NCBI GenBank assembly: GCA_022573485.1
Contig: JACZTW010000006.1
Coordinates: forward strand, 1 to 30,569
Origin: Planctomycetota bacterium
Lineage (GTDB): Bacteria > Planctomycetota > Phycisphaerae > UBA1845 > CAIVHJ01
Length of the DNA stretch: 30,569 bases
Direction of reading: 5' to 3'
Shown: piece after piece, positions 1-8,737 of the stretch
Layout of the letters: each line of letters begins with the position of its first letter
Position numbering within the stretch: position 1 is the first letter of the stretch
Made by a program: the position numbers and the translations under genes
The notes under the pieces: generated by a model
What the model was told of the DNA's origin: nothing
The model's input: the letters and a program-made list of their open reading frames with translations, nothing else
Databases searched by the model: none

Positions 1-614
1 CTATTCGAGAATAACGCACCACGGATAGGAAAAGTCGGGTCGATGGCTCGAAAACGCTCGGGTGGGGGTCCACAAGAAACGCGGCCGTCCACTCGACCCA
101 TGATCCCCACTACGCGGCTCAATACGTGCTTCGGGGAACGCTCCGCTTCGAGTACCGTCATCAGGCTGACAAGGGGTCCTTCCGCCTCGCCGAGCACACA
201 GTCGTCAATCGCCCCCCAGCTTTCCAACGTGAACGCTGGAGCAGCCGAGACATGCTCGCCGCCGACTACGATCGACACCTTGGGAAACCGATTGCGAATC
301 GCTTCAATCACAAGCCGGGTGAAGGGCCACGCCACAGAGAACATGCAGGACACCCCGACGACGTCGGTATCATCCGCAATCCGGCTGACGACCTCGGGAA
401 TTGGCAAACCGTGACAAACCGCCTCATAGGGCCAGCCATCGATCGCTTCCCAGCGATCCAGCGCTTCCCCGACCGCGTCCACGACCTCTACAGAATGGCC
501 GGCCTCTCTCACGCTGGAGGCAAGGTAGGCCAGTCCGATCGGTGGCAGCGCGTCTTCTCCAAGCGCGTTGGGGCTCACGACTGTCGGCGGTCGAATCAAC
601 GTCAGCTTTCCCAT
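1..614 (-). CDS. B12-binding radical SAM protein, N-terminal part (cut by window edge)
   Basis: The minus strand is open from an ATG at 614 to the left edge, giving about 204 residues with no stop. The start has GAGAGG about 8 bases upstream. The protein opens with a KLTLIRPP strand, then an 'ALPPIGLAYLASSVREAGHSVEVVDA' type block (residues about 22-47) and later a VGVSCMFS / VSIVVGGEHVSA pattern near residues 90-130. These are the hallmarks of the Rossmann-like cobalamin-binding domain that precedes a radical SAM domain. The CxxxCxxC cluster motif itself would lie beyond the edge and is not seen. It is the last visible gene of the leftward glycan operon, 91 bases after the WbqC-like frame. 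Such enzymes often methylate or rearrange unactivated carbons; the substrate here is unknown. Codons about 155-204 are repeated at 1275-1425. Confidence 0.82.
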   Translation of the reverse strand, partial: MGKLTLIRPPTVVSPNALGEDALPPIGLAYLASSVREAGHSVEVVDAVGEALDRWEAIDGWPYEAVCHGLPIPEVVSRIADDTDVVGVSCMFSVAWPFTRLVIEAIRNRFPKVSIVVGGEHVSAAPAFTLESWGAIDDCVLGEAEGPLVSLMTVLEAERSPKHVLSRVVGIMGRVDGRVSCGPPPERFRAIDPTFPIRGALFSN

Positions 615-705
615 GACACACACCTCTCACCATGTAAGCACCACCGTCGCGGAAGACGGGCCATCAACCCATTCGTGAAATCGTCACAGAACTCTCTTTC
701 TCTGG

Positions 706-1191
706 TCAGTGTCGTCCGGATAGGTCGATTCCTTTAAAGAGTATATCGCTGCTCTTGGTCGATGAACCGTTCCGCACTGGCACTCGTTCTCCCACAACCA
801 AGGGCTGTCTAAGCTTACGATTTGGTTCTGGCGAGAGGCCAACGATTGGATGGGTTATTGAGCGGTGCTCGCGGTTCCAGTTCGGATCGCTGACCACGGT
901 ATCCTTGATTTTCGGAAAGCCCTTTACATGCACTGATATAGTCAGCCACAGCAAGCCGTGCGGTGTTTTAACCTTATTTCTGTTCCTCCAATCCCTCTTG
1001 GAATATTGCGCCTCATCAAAGAGTATGAACTCATCCGCCAGGTTGATCAGATCGAAGTACCCTTTCCACGGAATGTAATTGGACTGCAGGATGGCGACTT
1101 TCCTGCCGGCCCCAGTCGCTGAGGCGTTTGGCGGGCATCGCTCACTTTTTGCTGCACGACTCGTCGTCTCGATCCGGGAGTGTTCCATCAT
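706..1191 (-). CDS. WbqC-like protein, truncated
   Basis: The frame contains a clear WbqC-family N-terminus (VAILQSNYIPWKGYFDLI, then FILFDEAQYSKRDWRNRN and KTPHGLLWLTI, ending near DTVVSDPNWNREHRSI). WbqC proteins are usually about 220-240 residues. Here the recognisable part is only about 90 residues, and the last 45 residues before the stop at 706 look unrelated to the family. The other two frames downstream do not visibly restore it. No ATG lies directly before the conserved block. Two adjacent ATGs at 1191 and 1188 would add about 30 unconserved residues, so the start is uncertain. WbqC genes sit in O-antigen and exopolysaccharide loci and their biochemical role is poorly defined. It is probably a decaying gene, since it is flanked by a duplicated radical SAM fragment and intact genes. 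Confidence 0.65.
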   Translation of the reverse strand: MMEHSRIETTSRAAKSERCPPNASATGAGRKVAILQSNYIPWKGYFDLINLADEFILFDEAQYSKRDWRNRNKVKTPHGLLWLTISVHVKGFPKIKDTVVSDPNWNREHRSITHPIVGLSPEPNRKLRQPLVVGERVPVRNGSSTKSSDILFKGIDLSGRH

Positions 1192-1274
1192 TCGAATCAC
1201 CCGCACACCGACGCTCGATCGAATGCCGATCCGATCTGTAGATATAGCGGAGAATCCCGGCAGTGTGCTTACTT

Positions 1275-1425
1275 CTATTCGAGAATAACGCGCCACGGAT
1301 AGGAAAGGTCGGGTCGATGGCTCGAATACGCTCCGGTGGGGGTCCACAAGAAATGCGGCCGTCCACTCGACCCATGATCCCCACTACGCGGCTCAATACA
1401 TGCTTCGGGGAACGCTCCGCTTCGA
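1275..1425 (-). pseudogene. Duplicated fragment of the B12-binding radical SAM gene
   Basis: This 151-base stretch matches 1-151 with about 6 mismatches and no gaps, in the same orientation. In the reading frame of the parent gene it still encodes the same peptide, from about 'ERSPKHVLSRVVG' to 'PIRGALFSNR', with only two changes by eye (V to I, F to I). To its right, identity stops abruptly where the YfhO-like gene begins. To its left the comparison cannot be made because copy 1 reaches the window edge. The YfhO-like frame reads into this fragment and takes its last 11 residues and stop from it. Confidence 0.85.
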
Positions 1426-4068
1426 TTGCGCTGCTCCTGCAATATGGCCAGCAGGATGGTCGCGCGCCGGCATCCGCAGCCGACCCGGACCGTCATCGAC
1501 GAAACCGCTCTTGGTAACCATGCGATATATGCCTTGGTGGGCGTACCGAGCGACGGGCGCTGCCAGCAAGGTACACAGCACTCCCACGATCAGACAACGC
1601 CTGGTTGCCGTGAAGAAACACGATGCTCCCAAACCAGCACAGACGCACAAGGATGCCAGGGAAATGGCGATCCCGAGGCGAAAACTCGGGGGGTCGAAAA
1701 CAAACTCCACGCGGCGACTTCCCGCGGGCAGTGTGATGGCTTTGAACACATGGTTGCTGCGATACACGGGAACCGGCTCGCCATCGATGGTGGCCCGCCA
1801 GCCCTCTGCGTAGGCGTCGCTGTAATTGAACAGCCCACCGTGCGGCGTGGATACTTGAAACACGGCCTTGTTGAAAGTGTATTCCACAAGTTCGATCGCG
1901 GCTCTTGATTCCAGAAATCGCGCGCGATCATGCCCCGGCAACAACTCAGCTTGCGGTTGTGCCAGACGGATTAACGAATCGTCGTGGGGAGCGCGGACAT
2001 TGACGGGATCGGCAGTATCGATGATTGAAGTCACAAGGGGATCCATCTGCGCGAGGGTGGCAACATCATTGCCGTTGACAAGTCGGACGGCTGGCGTCAC
2101 GTAGGCTCGGGGTATTTCATGGCCCGGCACGTTCTGGGAATAGATGTATCGTGCCGGATCGCCGCCCTGCCTCAGGAACTCGCTCAGCCGCTTTGGAACC
2201 ATGTCGGAAGTGGGATTGGCCATGGGATCAGGATTGTAGACATAAAATGGCGGCTGCTCGCGACTCCTGGTGTGGTAGATGTCCACCTCTCCGAATCTTG
2301 CCGAATGCGTGCTTGCCACGGGGGTCTCCTCGAGCCAGGTTCCGCGGCGGTGATAAGTGCTGGCCTCAAACAAAAGGACCGCTATGAGGGGCAGAGCCAG
2401 AGCGAGCCCCGCGCTGCGTCGATGGCGACAGAACAGGATGATCGCAAGGTTAGACAGGGCGACGGCGCCTATGGTCAGCGCCATGTCCATCATCATGGCG
2501 GGGTCGCCGTGGATCACGGCGGGCGAGTACTTCGGGGCATTCCAAAACAAGGGCAACGAAACGTGATGCTCTCGCACGTCGACCCAACCCCCGGCGATGC
2601 CCACGGCCAGGAGGATTCCGGCTGCCAAGTAGATGGCGCACCCCGCCGCAGCAATCAGCGTCGCTTTGCCCCGCGTACGGATGTCATCGCAGAGGCGACT
2701 CAGCGCGTAGGCTGAGACCGCGGCGAGGCAGAACATTCCGATAGTCATGACCCGGCCGGGATTGCGGAACAACTTGAGTTGGGGGAACAGCGCATTGGCC
2801 AGCCCCGCGACCGGCGTCAGGGGGCCCAGTGAATAGAGCACACAGCAGGTCAGCATGCCGAGGAAGAAGATCAACGTGCGGCGCTGCTTGGTGGAGAACC
2901 GGTCAGAGCCCACCAGCAGTATGACCGGGGCCAGCGGGAGAAGAATCCAGATAATCTGGGCGCAATAGTAGCCGGAATTTACGTCAGCCAGCCACGGGTA
3001 GAACAGGTTGTACAGGGCGCTGGGCCAAGTCAAGTGATGCATGTAGTAGAAATCCGGGTTGCCCGAATCCCGGGCGGGCCAGAGGGGAACAACGTCCTGT
3101 ATGATGGGAATGAACATCACGGCGGCCAAACTGAATCCCAGGGCCTGAGCAGCGCCGAAGCAGGCGGCTCGCGTACCTAACCACCGCACGGCACGTTGTA
3201 CCTGTCCGGCGGGCATGGTCATCAGCGAGCGTAAGAGGAAGAACAGATTGACGAAGCAAACGCAATACAGTGCCTCCTGCAACTGGCCCGGTACCACCAA
3301 CAGATACTGGACAAGGGCATACGCCAGCAACAGGCTGGTTCTTGGTCTCGTCACGATGCACTCCGCCAGGTAAATCAGGACGGGGAGCCACAGGGCGACA
3401 TCCAGGCTCATGCCGTAACGGAATGCGTCCAGCATGCGGAAGTTGAAGATGAAAACCACGCCTGCCAGCAGGGCAGGGTATGTCGCTAATCTCAACCGCC
3501 GCATCACCAGATAGGTGAAGAAGCCCGCCAGACTCAAGGCGAACAAGCGCAGGTGGGTCAGGATCTGCAGTTGATGGCCGTCGAATACAGGTTCCCAAGC
3601 GAGCATGAGCCAGGTAACTGGCCAATACTGTCCGGCAAAGATGTATGCAGCGAAGGGCATGCCGCCTGAATCCGCCGGCGCCCACAACGGAAAGTAGCCA
3701 TCGCGAATGCCTTGCATGAACAGCATTTGTTGGCCGGGTTGGTGCAGGACGTAGTCATTGCCCAATGTCTGGTGATTCGGCCCGTACCACAGAAAGGAGT
3801 AAACCACATGAGGGAGAATCAGGAACAGAATCGCCACCGGCACATTGGCCCATCGAGAACGCCGGCCGGCTTCAACTGGTAACACTGTAGGAAGTGACAA
3901 CGGTTTGCTCCGCAGCCTGCCGCTGCAGGCCGTTCTGTTGCTGCCCAAGAGGTCGATCGTGGCCGGGCCGGCACATCGTTCCCTACGCGTGCCCTGCTTC
4001 GGCTGCCTTTCGAACAGCCTGCTGCCGCGGAGCGCGCTTCGCGCACAACGCGACTGCCACGCCGGCAC
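1393..4068 (-). CDS. YfhO-like polytopic membrane protein
   Basis: A protein of up to 891 residues with about 12 hydrophobic segments, starting at VPVAILFLILPHVVYSFLW (residue 76 onward). It is followed by a loop rich in short motifs (YGPNHQTLGNDY, GQQMLFMQGIRDGYFPLW, and SGGMPFAAY before GQYWP). The C-terminal soluble part has a YSDAYAEGWRATIDGEPVPVYR-type block and a VEFVFDPPSFRLG ending. This order fits the bacterial YfhO family (PF09586), GT-C-like proteins linked to glycosylation of lipid or teichoic-acid precursors. The ORF begins at GTG 4068, overlapping the upstream glycosyltransferase by 86 bases with a weak ribosome site. In-frame TTG 3948 or GTG 3885 are alternative starts that would still keep all membrane segments. 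The last residues come from the duplicated radical SAM fragment, so the natural C-terminus is probably replaced by about 11 foreign residues. Confidence 0.82.
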   Translation of the reverse strand: MPAWQSRCARSALRGSRLFERQPKQGTRRERCAGPATIDLLGSNRTACSGRLRSKPLSLPTVLPVEAGRRSRWANVPVAILFLILPHVVYSFLWYGPNHQTLGNDYVLHQPGQQMLFMQGIRDGYFPLWAPADSGGMPFAAYIFAGQYWPVTWLMLAWEPVFDGHQLQILTHLRLFALSLAGFFTYLVMRRLRLATYPALLAGVVFIFNFRMLDAFRYGMSLDVALWLPVLIYLAECIVTRPRTSLLLAYALVQYLLVVPGQLQEALYCVCFVNLFFLLRSLMTMPAGQVQRAVRWLGTRAACFGAAQALGFSLAAVMFIPIIQDVVPLWPARDSGNPDFYYMHHLTWPSALYNLFYPWLADVNSGYYCAQIIWILLPLAPVILLVGSDRFSTKQRRTLIFFLGMLTCCVLYSLGPLTPVAGLANALFPQLKLFRNPGRVMTIGMFCLAAVSAYALSRLCDDIRTRGKATLIAAAGCAIYLAAGILLAVGIAGGWVDVREHHVSLPLFWNAPKYSPAVIHGDPAMMMDMALTIGAVALSNLAIILFCRHRRSAGLALALPLIAVLLFEASTYHRRGTWLEETPVASTHSARFGEVDIYHTRSREQPPFYVYNPDPMANPTSDMVPKRLSEFLRQGGDPARYIYSQNVPGHEIPRAYVTPAVRLVNGNDVATLAQMDPLVTSIIDTADPVNVRAPHDDSLIRLAQPQAELLPGHDRARFLESRAAIELVEYTFNKAVFQVSTPHGGLFNYSDAYAEGWRATIDGEPVPVYRSNHVFKAITLPAGSRRVEFVFDPPSFRLGIAISLASLCVCAGLGASCFFTATRRCLIVGVLCTLLAAPVARYAHQGIYRMVTKSGFVDDGPGRLRMPARDHPAGHIAGAAQSKRSVPRSMY

Positions 4069-5008
4069 AGATCCAAATCGCTAGGTAGGAATGGCAGAAC
4101 AGCGCTCGAACTGCGAAGATAAACCCTTGTTCGCGCAAGCATCGGCGCAGGAACTTCCGGTTAACGATTACCGTGAGACCTAAGAAGAGCAGACCTGGCA
4201 TGATGAATCCGGTTGATACCGTAGCCACCAGCACGATCGGAAGCAGTGCGGAGAGTACGGAAATCAACCCTTCTCTGCGCGTGGTACCGACGTTGTCGAA
4301 TTTGTCGGCCGTACTCCTGAGGGCCATCCACAGGATGACGCGCCGGTAATACAGCCGGGCTTGCTGCCACATACTAGGATAGCGGTGTTTGACCTTCAGG
4401 TCCTTCAGGAACCGAATGGCGCCGAATTGCCGCTTGAGTCTGTACCCAAGATCGAAGTCCTCTACATCCGCGCCGGCGTAGGCAGTATTGAATCCTCCGA
4501 CCTGCAGGAACGCAGAGCGCCGCACAGCGAAGCAGCGCCCCGACACGAAGGTCACCTCACTGTCGTGATCGGGCACCCACGAGGTTTCCAGCAGCGCTTT
4601 GTACCGCGGGAAGAACCCCCCATTGATCGGTTCGGGGCTAATGCCTCCCGAACATACTTGTGCTTCTGGATGGGCCGCAAAGAACTCTCGCACGGTCTCG
4701 ATCGAGCCGGGTACCAGCTCGGTATCGGAATCGAGAAACAGCAGCACGTCAGCAGTCGCTTCGCGTGCGCCCCGGTTGCGGCTCCCCCCGGGTCCCTCGT
4801 TGCGCTGCAGGTGTACGAAATGAACCGCGGGAAACCTATCTTTCACGCCATTAAATATACCGGGGTCGGGAGAGCAGTCGTCCACCACGAATACATCTAC
4901 GTTCTGCATTTGAGCCTCGAGTGAGCCCAGCAGGCGTTGCACGTCCGCAGCACGCTGATACGTGGGGATGATCACGGATAGCGTTGGAAAGGGTTCGGTT
5001 CTCTTCAT
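3983..5008 (-). CDS. Family 2 glycosyltransferase with C-terminal membrane segments
   Basis: The 341-residue protein has the GT-A fold of family 2: LSVIIPTYQRAADV near residue 10, VVDDCSP near 42, the nucleotide-sugar/metal DxD motif DSD at 93-95 within LLFLDSDTELVPG, a GRCFAVRR acceptor loop and ADVEDFDLGYRLKR, which carries the acidic catalytic pair. Two hydrophobic stretches follow in the C-terminal third, so the enzyme is probably bound to the inner face of the membrane. The ATG at 5008 is chosen because AGAGG lies 8 bases upstream and the GT domain starts right after. An upstream in-frame start (5092) would overlap the radical SAM gene. It lies 11 bases downstream of that gene, in the same operon. 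Donor and acceptor sugars cannot be deduced. Confidence 0.9.
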   Translation of the reverse strand: MKRTEPFPTLSVIIPTYQRAADVQRLLGSLEAQMQNVDVFVVDDCSPDPGIFNGVKDRFPAVHFVHLQRNEGPGGSRNRGAREATADVLLFLDSDTELVPGSIETVREFFAAHPEAQVCSGGISPEPINGGFFPRYKALLETSWVPDHDSEVTFVSGRCFAVRRSAFLQVGGFNTAYAGADVEDFDLGYRLKRQFGAIRFLKDLKVKHRYPSMWQQARLYYRRVILWMALRSTADKFDNVGTTRREGLISVLSALLPIVLVATVSTGFIMPGLLFLGLTVIVNRKFLRRCLREQGFIFAVRALFCHSYLAIWICAGVAVALCAKRAPRQQAVRKAAEAGHA

Positions 5009-5019
5009 CGATCGTGCCT

Positions 5020-6096
5020 CTAACTGAAGGTTCGAGCCAAGACCCGGGGATACTGCACCGGGTTGAATGCCAGGCTGGCGTATAGGGCGCACTCAAACGT
5101 ACATCGACATTTGGTCCGCTTGATGAAGTCGCGCATCTCGATCGCTTTGGGAGAATGCAGGAGCTTGAGAATATCCAAGTCGAAATCGCGCACATTGCCC
5201 AGATATGGGTCGCGCTTCTCTTCTATGATCTCGCAGGGGACGACTTCACCATCCGAGAAGATCTCGATGAATTGCCCACCCGCGACACAGGGGATCACGA
5301 ATTCATTGGTGTGTGCTGTTCGGGCCACGATCGAGCGCATGGCCCGGGACAGGGCCCGCATGGGCAGGCTCAGATAGTGCTCGGAACGCCCGTCTTCGCG
5401 CGCCAGCAAGCGCTCCATCCAGCGGTAGGCTTTGAGGGGCACTTCCTTGGCGTCGGCATCCTTGGTTCTGCCGCGAGCCAGCAGGAAAGCATGCTGATCA
5501 ACGTCGAAGCGCTGACGAATGAACTCGTAGAGCTCATCCAAATACTGCCAGTTCATCTTGGAGATCACGGAGGTCACATTGATGATCATGTTCTTACGCC
5601 GGCGCCGCATCTCGATCAGGCGGTCCAAACTCCGCGCCGTTTTCTCGAAGCATCCTTTGACCCCGCGGACCTGCTCGTGCACTTCGGGGGGGCCGTCGAT
5701 GCTGACGTTGACCGACAGATCGAGATCGGGGCACAGGTTGAAGATCTCCTGAACGCAGCGCTCCGTCTTGTCGGGATAGGTCGCGTTGGTGACCAGCGTA
5801 CACTTGGCCAGGCCTGAATGGGCGTAGTAGGCATGAACGATGTGGGGTACATCCTCCCGCAAAAGCGGTTCGCCACCCGTCACGGTCAGTTGCAGGAGAT
5901 TGCGGAACGACTTGGACAATTCAACGTGCTCTGTCAATGACAGATCATTCGTCTTGACCTGCATCTGGTCCCAGACCAAACACATGTGGCAGCGTAGGTT
6001 ACAGACGTTGTTGACGTAGAGAATCAAATAGCCCGGTTCTACGGGCCGCAGAACGGTGAGCGCGAGAGACTTGGCGGTTCGGACCTTCGTGCTCAT
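5020..6096 (-). CDS. Radical SAM protein with SPASM-like C-terminus
   Basis: A 358-residue protein with the [4Fe-4S]/SAM motif CNLRCHMC (CX3CX2C) near residue 33, a TVTGGEPLLR SAM-contact block and an SVNVSIDGPPEVHEQVRG strand, which is the partial TIM barrel of radical SAM enzymes. The C-terminal region has Cys in PCVAGGQF and EVVPC, then a CxCxxxC cluster in KCRCTFEC. This is a SPASM/twitch-like arrangement that would hold auxiliary Fe-S clusters. ATG 6096 has AAAGGG 5 bases upstream and follows the aminotransferase stop by 10 bases. SPASM proteins modify peptides, sugars or alcohols. No small precursor-peptide gene is visible next to it, so a glycan or lipid substrate is more likely. This is inference. 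Confidence 0.88.
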   Translation of the reverse strand: MSTKVRTAKSLALTVLRPVEPGYLILYVNNVCNLRCHMCLVWDQMQVKTNDLSLTEHVELSKSFRNLLQLTVTGGEPLLREDVPHIVHAYYAHSGLAKCTLVTNATYPDKTERCVQEIFNLCPDLDLSVNVSIDGPPEVHEQVRGVKGCFEKTARSLDRLIEMRRRRKNMIINVTSVISKMNWQYLDELYEFIRQRFDVDQHAFLLARGRTKDADAKEVPLKAYRWMERLLAREDGRSEHYLSLPMRALSRAMRSIVARTAHTNEFVIPCVAGGQFIEIFSDGEVVPCEIIEEKRDPYLGNVRDFDLDILKLLHSPKAIEMRDFIKRTKCRCTFECALYASLAFNPVQYPRVLARTFS

Positions 6097-6106
6097 GGGA
6101 TCCCTT

Positions 6107-7327
6107 TCATTTCGGCAACGATCTGACCAGGTCGCGGACTTGATCAATAACGTGTTGCACCTCGGCCTCTGTCATCGCCGGGAAGAGGGGTATGGAGATA
6201 ACGCGCTGCCCGGCATCCTCTGCCACCGGCAACGCGCCCGGCTGGTAGCCGTACTTGCGACGGTAATACTGATGCATGTGAACCGGGCGAAAATGAATGC
6301 CGATGCCCACGCCCCGCTCCTGCAGCATCTGCATAATCTGGTCTCGTGTCGCATTGAGGCGTTCAGTGGCGAAGCGGAGTACGTACAGATGGTGGGCGGA
6401 TTCGACATCAGGCCGCCGCTTTAGGGGTATGATCTCGGGAATGTCTGCAAAGGCTTCGTCGTACCGCGCGGTCCATTTCCGGCGCAGTTGCAGACCAGCC
6501 TCGATCCGGGCCAACTGGTGAATGCCCAGGCATGCCTGGAGATCACACATGTTGTACTTGTATCCGGCTTCGAGGATATCCCAGTGCTTGTATTCTCCCG
6601 GACGATAGCGATCCCAGGCGTGAACACTGATTCCGTGAAGGCTTAGAACTCGCAGGCGCTGAGCGAGACCGTCGTCGTTGGTGGCGATCATGCCACCTTC
6701 GCCGGTGGTGATGTTTTTGGTCGCATAGAAGCTGAAGCAGGTTGTCCGGCTGATGGTCCCGATCTTCCGACCGCGGTAGACGCTCTCGATCGCGTGGGCA
6801 GCGTCTTCGATTACTGGAATGCTGTGCTCAGAAGCAATCGCGGAGATGGCGCTCATGTCGCAGGGGTGACCGGCAAAATGCACGACAATAATGGCTCGCG
6901 TCCTGGGCGAGACGGCCTGTGCGAGCTGGACCGGATCGATATTGAGCGTATCCGGTTGAACGTCCACGAACACGGGCGTAGCGCCAACGTGCTCGATGAC
7001 ATTGGCCGTCGAGGCAAACGTGATGGGGGAGGTGATCACTTCATCGCCTGGACGGACATCATTCGCGATCAGCGACAGATGCAGTGCTGCGGTACAGGAG
7101 TTGACCGCGACGGCATGCCGGGCGCCCAGGTATTCGGCGAACTGCTGCTCAAACCGTTTGGTTTTCGGGCCGGTGGTCAGCCAACCGGAACGAAGCGTAT
7201 CGATGACTTCCCGTTCCTCCTCCAAGCCGATGGCCGGTCGATGGAATGGGACATGACAGGCCGGGGTGGAAGGCAGCTGCAGCTCAGGATCCGCGGGCGC
7301 GGGCGGCGTGGTCGTCGAGTTGCTCAT
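6107..7327 (-). CDS. DegT/DnrJ/EryC1/StrS family PLP-dependent sugar aminotransferase
   Basis: The 406 residues cover a full-length fold-type I aminotransferase of the sugar family. It has the substrate-entry block SGWLTTGPKTKRFE (residues 47-60), SCTAALHLSL binding the PLP phosphate, ITSPITFASTANVI, VIEDAAHAIE with the Asp that contacts the pyridine nitrogen, and CFSFYATKNITTGEGG with the internal aldimine Lys at residue 204. C-terminal GIHFRPVHMHQYY is typical of NDP-4-keto-6-deoxysugar aminotransferases (PseC/ArnB/PglE-like). It would use glutamate to aminate a nucleotide-linked ketosugar, plausibly one made by the divergent SDR. It is the first gene of the leftward operon. GAGGA lies 8 bases before ATG 7327. 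The first about 25 residues are a Pro/Thr-rich extension. Confidence 0.93.
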   Translation of the reverse strand: MSNSTTTPPAPADPELQLPSTPACHVPFHRPAIGLEEEREVIDTLRSGWLTTGPKTKRFEQQFAEYLGARHAVAVNSCTAALHLSLIANDVRPGDEVITSPITFASTANVIEHVGATPVFVDVQPDTLNIDPVQLAQAVSPRTRAIIVVHFAGHPCDMSAISAIASEHSIPVIEDAAHAIESVYRGRKIGTISRTTCFSFYATKNITTGEGGMIATNDDGLAQRLRVLSLHGISVHAWDRYRPGEYKHWDILEAGYKYNMCDLQACLGIHQLARIEAGLQLRRKWTARYDEAFADIPEIIPLKRRPDVESAHHLYVLRFATERLNATRDQIMQMLQERGVGIGIHFRPVHMHQYYRRKYGYQPGALPVAEDAGQRVISIPLFPAMTEAEVQHVIDQVRDLVRSLPK

Positions 7328-7667
7328 ACTGCTGTTCCTCGGTGCAATTCCACGCGGTGATGGTCCATCATTCCGGCGAGGCCCCTGTTCCGATGGCGGG
7401 ATTACCCGGAATATCGGTCGCTGCCGGCGCAGAATTCAGCACAATGCCGTCCACAAATGGCCACAGACCGCATGGTCCCATAATGCTCTGCCGGCCCCAC
7501 CCGCGGCAAAATTATCCACACCTCCGCGTACGAGTGTCGAACACGGCCGCTTTTTCCGGTGCGTGGTTTAGCAAGCGCCTTCGCTGACCGATAACCTCGG
7601 TAGCCGGCCTTGTGGGCATTCGCCAGGTGCGACCTTCAAGGCCAATCCTTGATGATTGGACCATACC
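7328..7667. other. Divergent intergenic region, 340 bp
   Basis: This gap separates the leftward aminotransferase operon from the rightward SDR gene and must carry promoters for both. I find no convincing consensus sigma-70 pair. A weak candidate for the rightward gene is TTTAGC, 17 bases, GATAAC ending near 7585. Open frames here are opposite-strand or out-of-frame shadows with no recognisable domain. Confidence 0.5.
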
Positions 7668-8696
7668 ATGCAATCCATACTCGTGACCGGCGGCGCAGGT
7701 TTTATCGGCTCCAATTTCGTTGGCATGTTGATGAAGCGTATCCCCTCCGTGAACGTGCATGTCCTCGACGCGTTCACCTACGCCGGAGACCGTGACAACC
7801 TGCCTCAGTGGGTGCTGGAGAGTCCGCGGTTTCGGTTGTGGTACGGCGACGTTTGCAACCCGGACATTGTGGGCCACCTCATGGAACAAGTCGACACCGT
7901 GATCCACTTTGCGGCCGAGACCCACGTGGCCCGGAGCATTTACGACAACTCGGTCTTTTTCAAAACGGACGTCCTCGGGACTCAGGTGATCGCCAACCAA
8001 GTGCTTCGCCACCGCAATCGAATCAAGCGGTTTGTTCACATTTCCACATCAGAAGTTTATGGGACCGTCGCCTCGGAGCCGATGACCGAGGAGCATCCGC
8101 TCGATCCAATGTCACCGTATGCTTCTGCAAAATGCGGGGCTGATCGACTGGTCTATTCCTACTGGCGGACGTACGACGTTCCAGCGGTCATCATCCGGCC
8201 ATTCAATCAGTACGGGCCGAATCAGCATTTGGAGAAATGTATCCCCCGTTTTGTGACCAGTGCGCTGACCGGGTCGTCCATCACGATTCACGGTGACGGG
8301 TCCGCCGCGCGGGATTGGGTCTATGTGCGAGATACGTGCCGAGCGCTCATCGCCGCGCTGGAAGCGCCACTCGATGATCTGCTCGGTGAAGTGATCAATT
8401 TGGGCACGGGAAATGCGTCGAGCGTCAACACTATCGCGAACAAGATCGTCGAACTCACCGGCGCCGATCCCTCGCTTCGCGAGAACATCGCCGATCGTCC
8501 GGGACAGGTGCTAAAACACATCAGCTCGACTGATAAGGCCCGGAGGTTACTGGGCTGGGAGGCCAGCACCGACCTGGATAGCGGACTGGAACGCACCATT
8601 GCCTGGTATCGTGATAATGAAGTGTGGTGGCGAAAGAGAGAGTGGATGAGCAGCGTCACTCTAACCCTGGGAGACGGCAACACAGTTCAACACTGA
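7668..8696 (+). CDS. dTDP-glucose 4,6-dehydratase-like SDR (NDP-sugar dehydratase or epimerase)
   Basis: A 342-residue extended SDR. It has the NAD-binding TGGAGFIGSN at residues 7-16, LDAFTYAGDRDNL as in RmlB-type enzymes, HFAAETHVARSI, the catalytic YASAK with Tyr151 and Lys155, RPFNQYGPNQ and RDWVYVRDTC. In true RmlB the active-site Thr is followed by Asp-Glu. Here the sequence is ISTSEVYG, so the Asp is Ser128. That argues against straightforward 4,6-dehydration of dTDP-glucose and for an epimerase, decarboxylase or related dehydratase. ATG 7668 is preferred because the Rossmann strand follows at once. TTG 7656 is an alternative, and neither has a strong ribosome site. The following glycosyltransferase starts 41 bases downstream. 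The product probably feeds the divergent aminotransferase or that glycosyltransferase. Confidence 0.9.
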   Translation: MQSILVTGGAGFIGSNFVGMLMKRIPSVNVHVLDAFTYAGDRDNLPQWVLESPRFRLWYGDVCNPDIVGHLMEQVDTVIHFAAETHVARSIYDNSVFFKTDVLGTQVIANQVLRHRNRIKRFVHISTSEVYGTVASEPMTEEHPLDPMSPYASAKCGADRLVYSYWRTYDVPAVIIRPFNQYGPNQHLEKCIPRFVTSALTGSSITIHGDGSAARDWVYVRDTCRALIAALEAPLDDLLGEVINLGTGNASSVNTIANKIVELTGADPSLRENIADRPGQVLKHISSTDKARRLLGWEASTDLDSGLERTIAWYRDNEVWWRKREWMSSVTLTLGDGNTVQH

Positions 8697-8737
8697 TTGA
8701 GCACCCCACGATTGCGGGAACAGTACGCACAAACAAG

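Noticed and set aside
126..737. 203-codon plus-strand frame at the left end
   Set aside because: It is antisense to the B12-binding radical SAM gene, has a His/Arg-rich composition and shows no domain.
1275..1425. Insertion sequence boundary or attachment site
   Set aside because: The repeat is gene-derived coding sequence, with no terminal inverted repeats, integrase or transposase nearby.
5155..5817. 220-codon plus-strand frame
   Set aside because: It is antisense to the radical SAM/SPASM gene, whose motifs are unambiguous.
7512..8039. 175-codon minus-strand frame spanning the divergent gap
   Set aside because: Most of it is antisense to the SDR gene and the part in the gap has no recognisable features.
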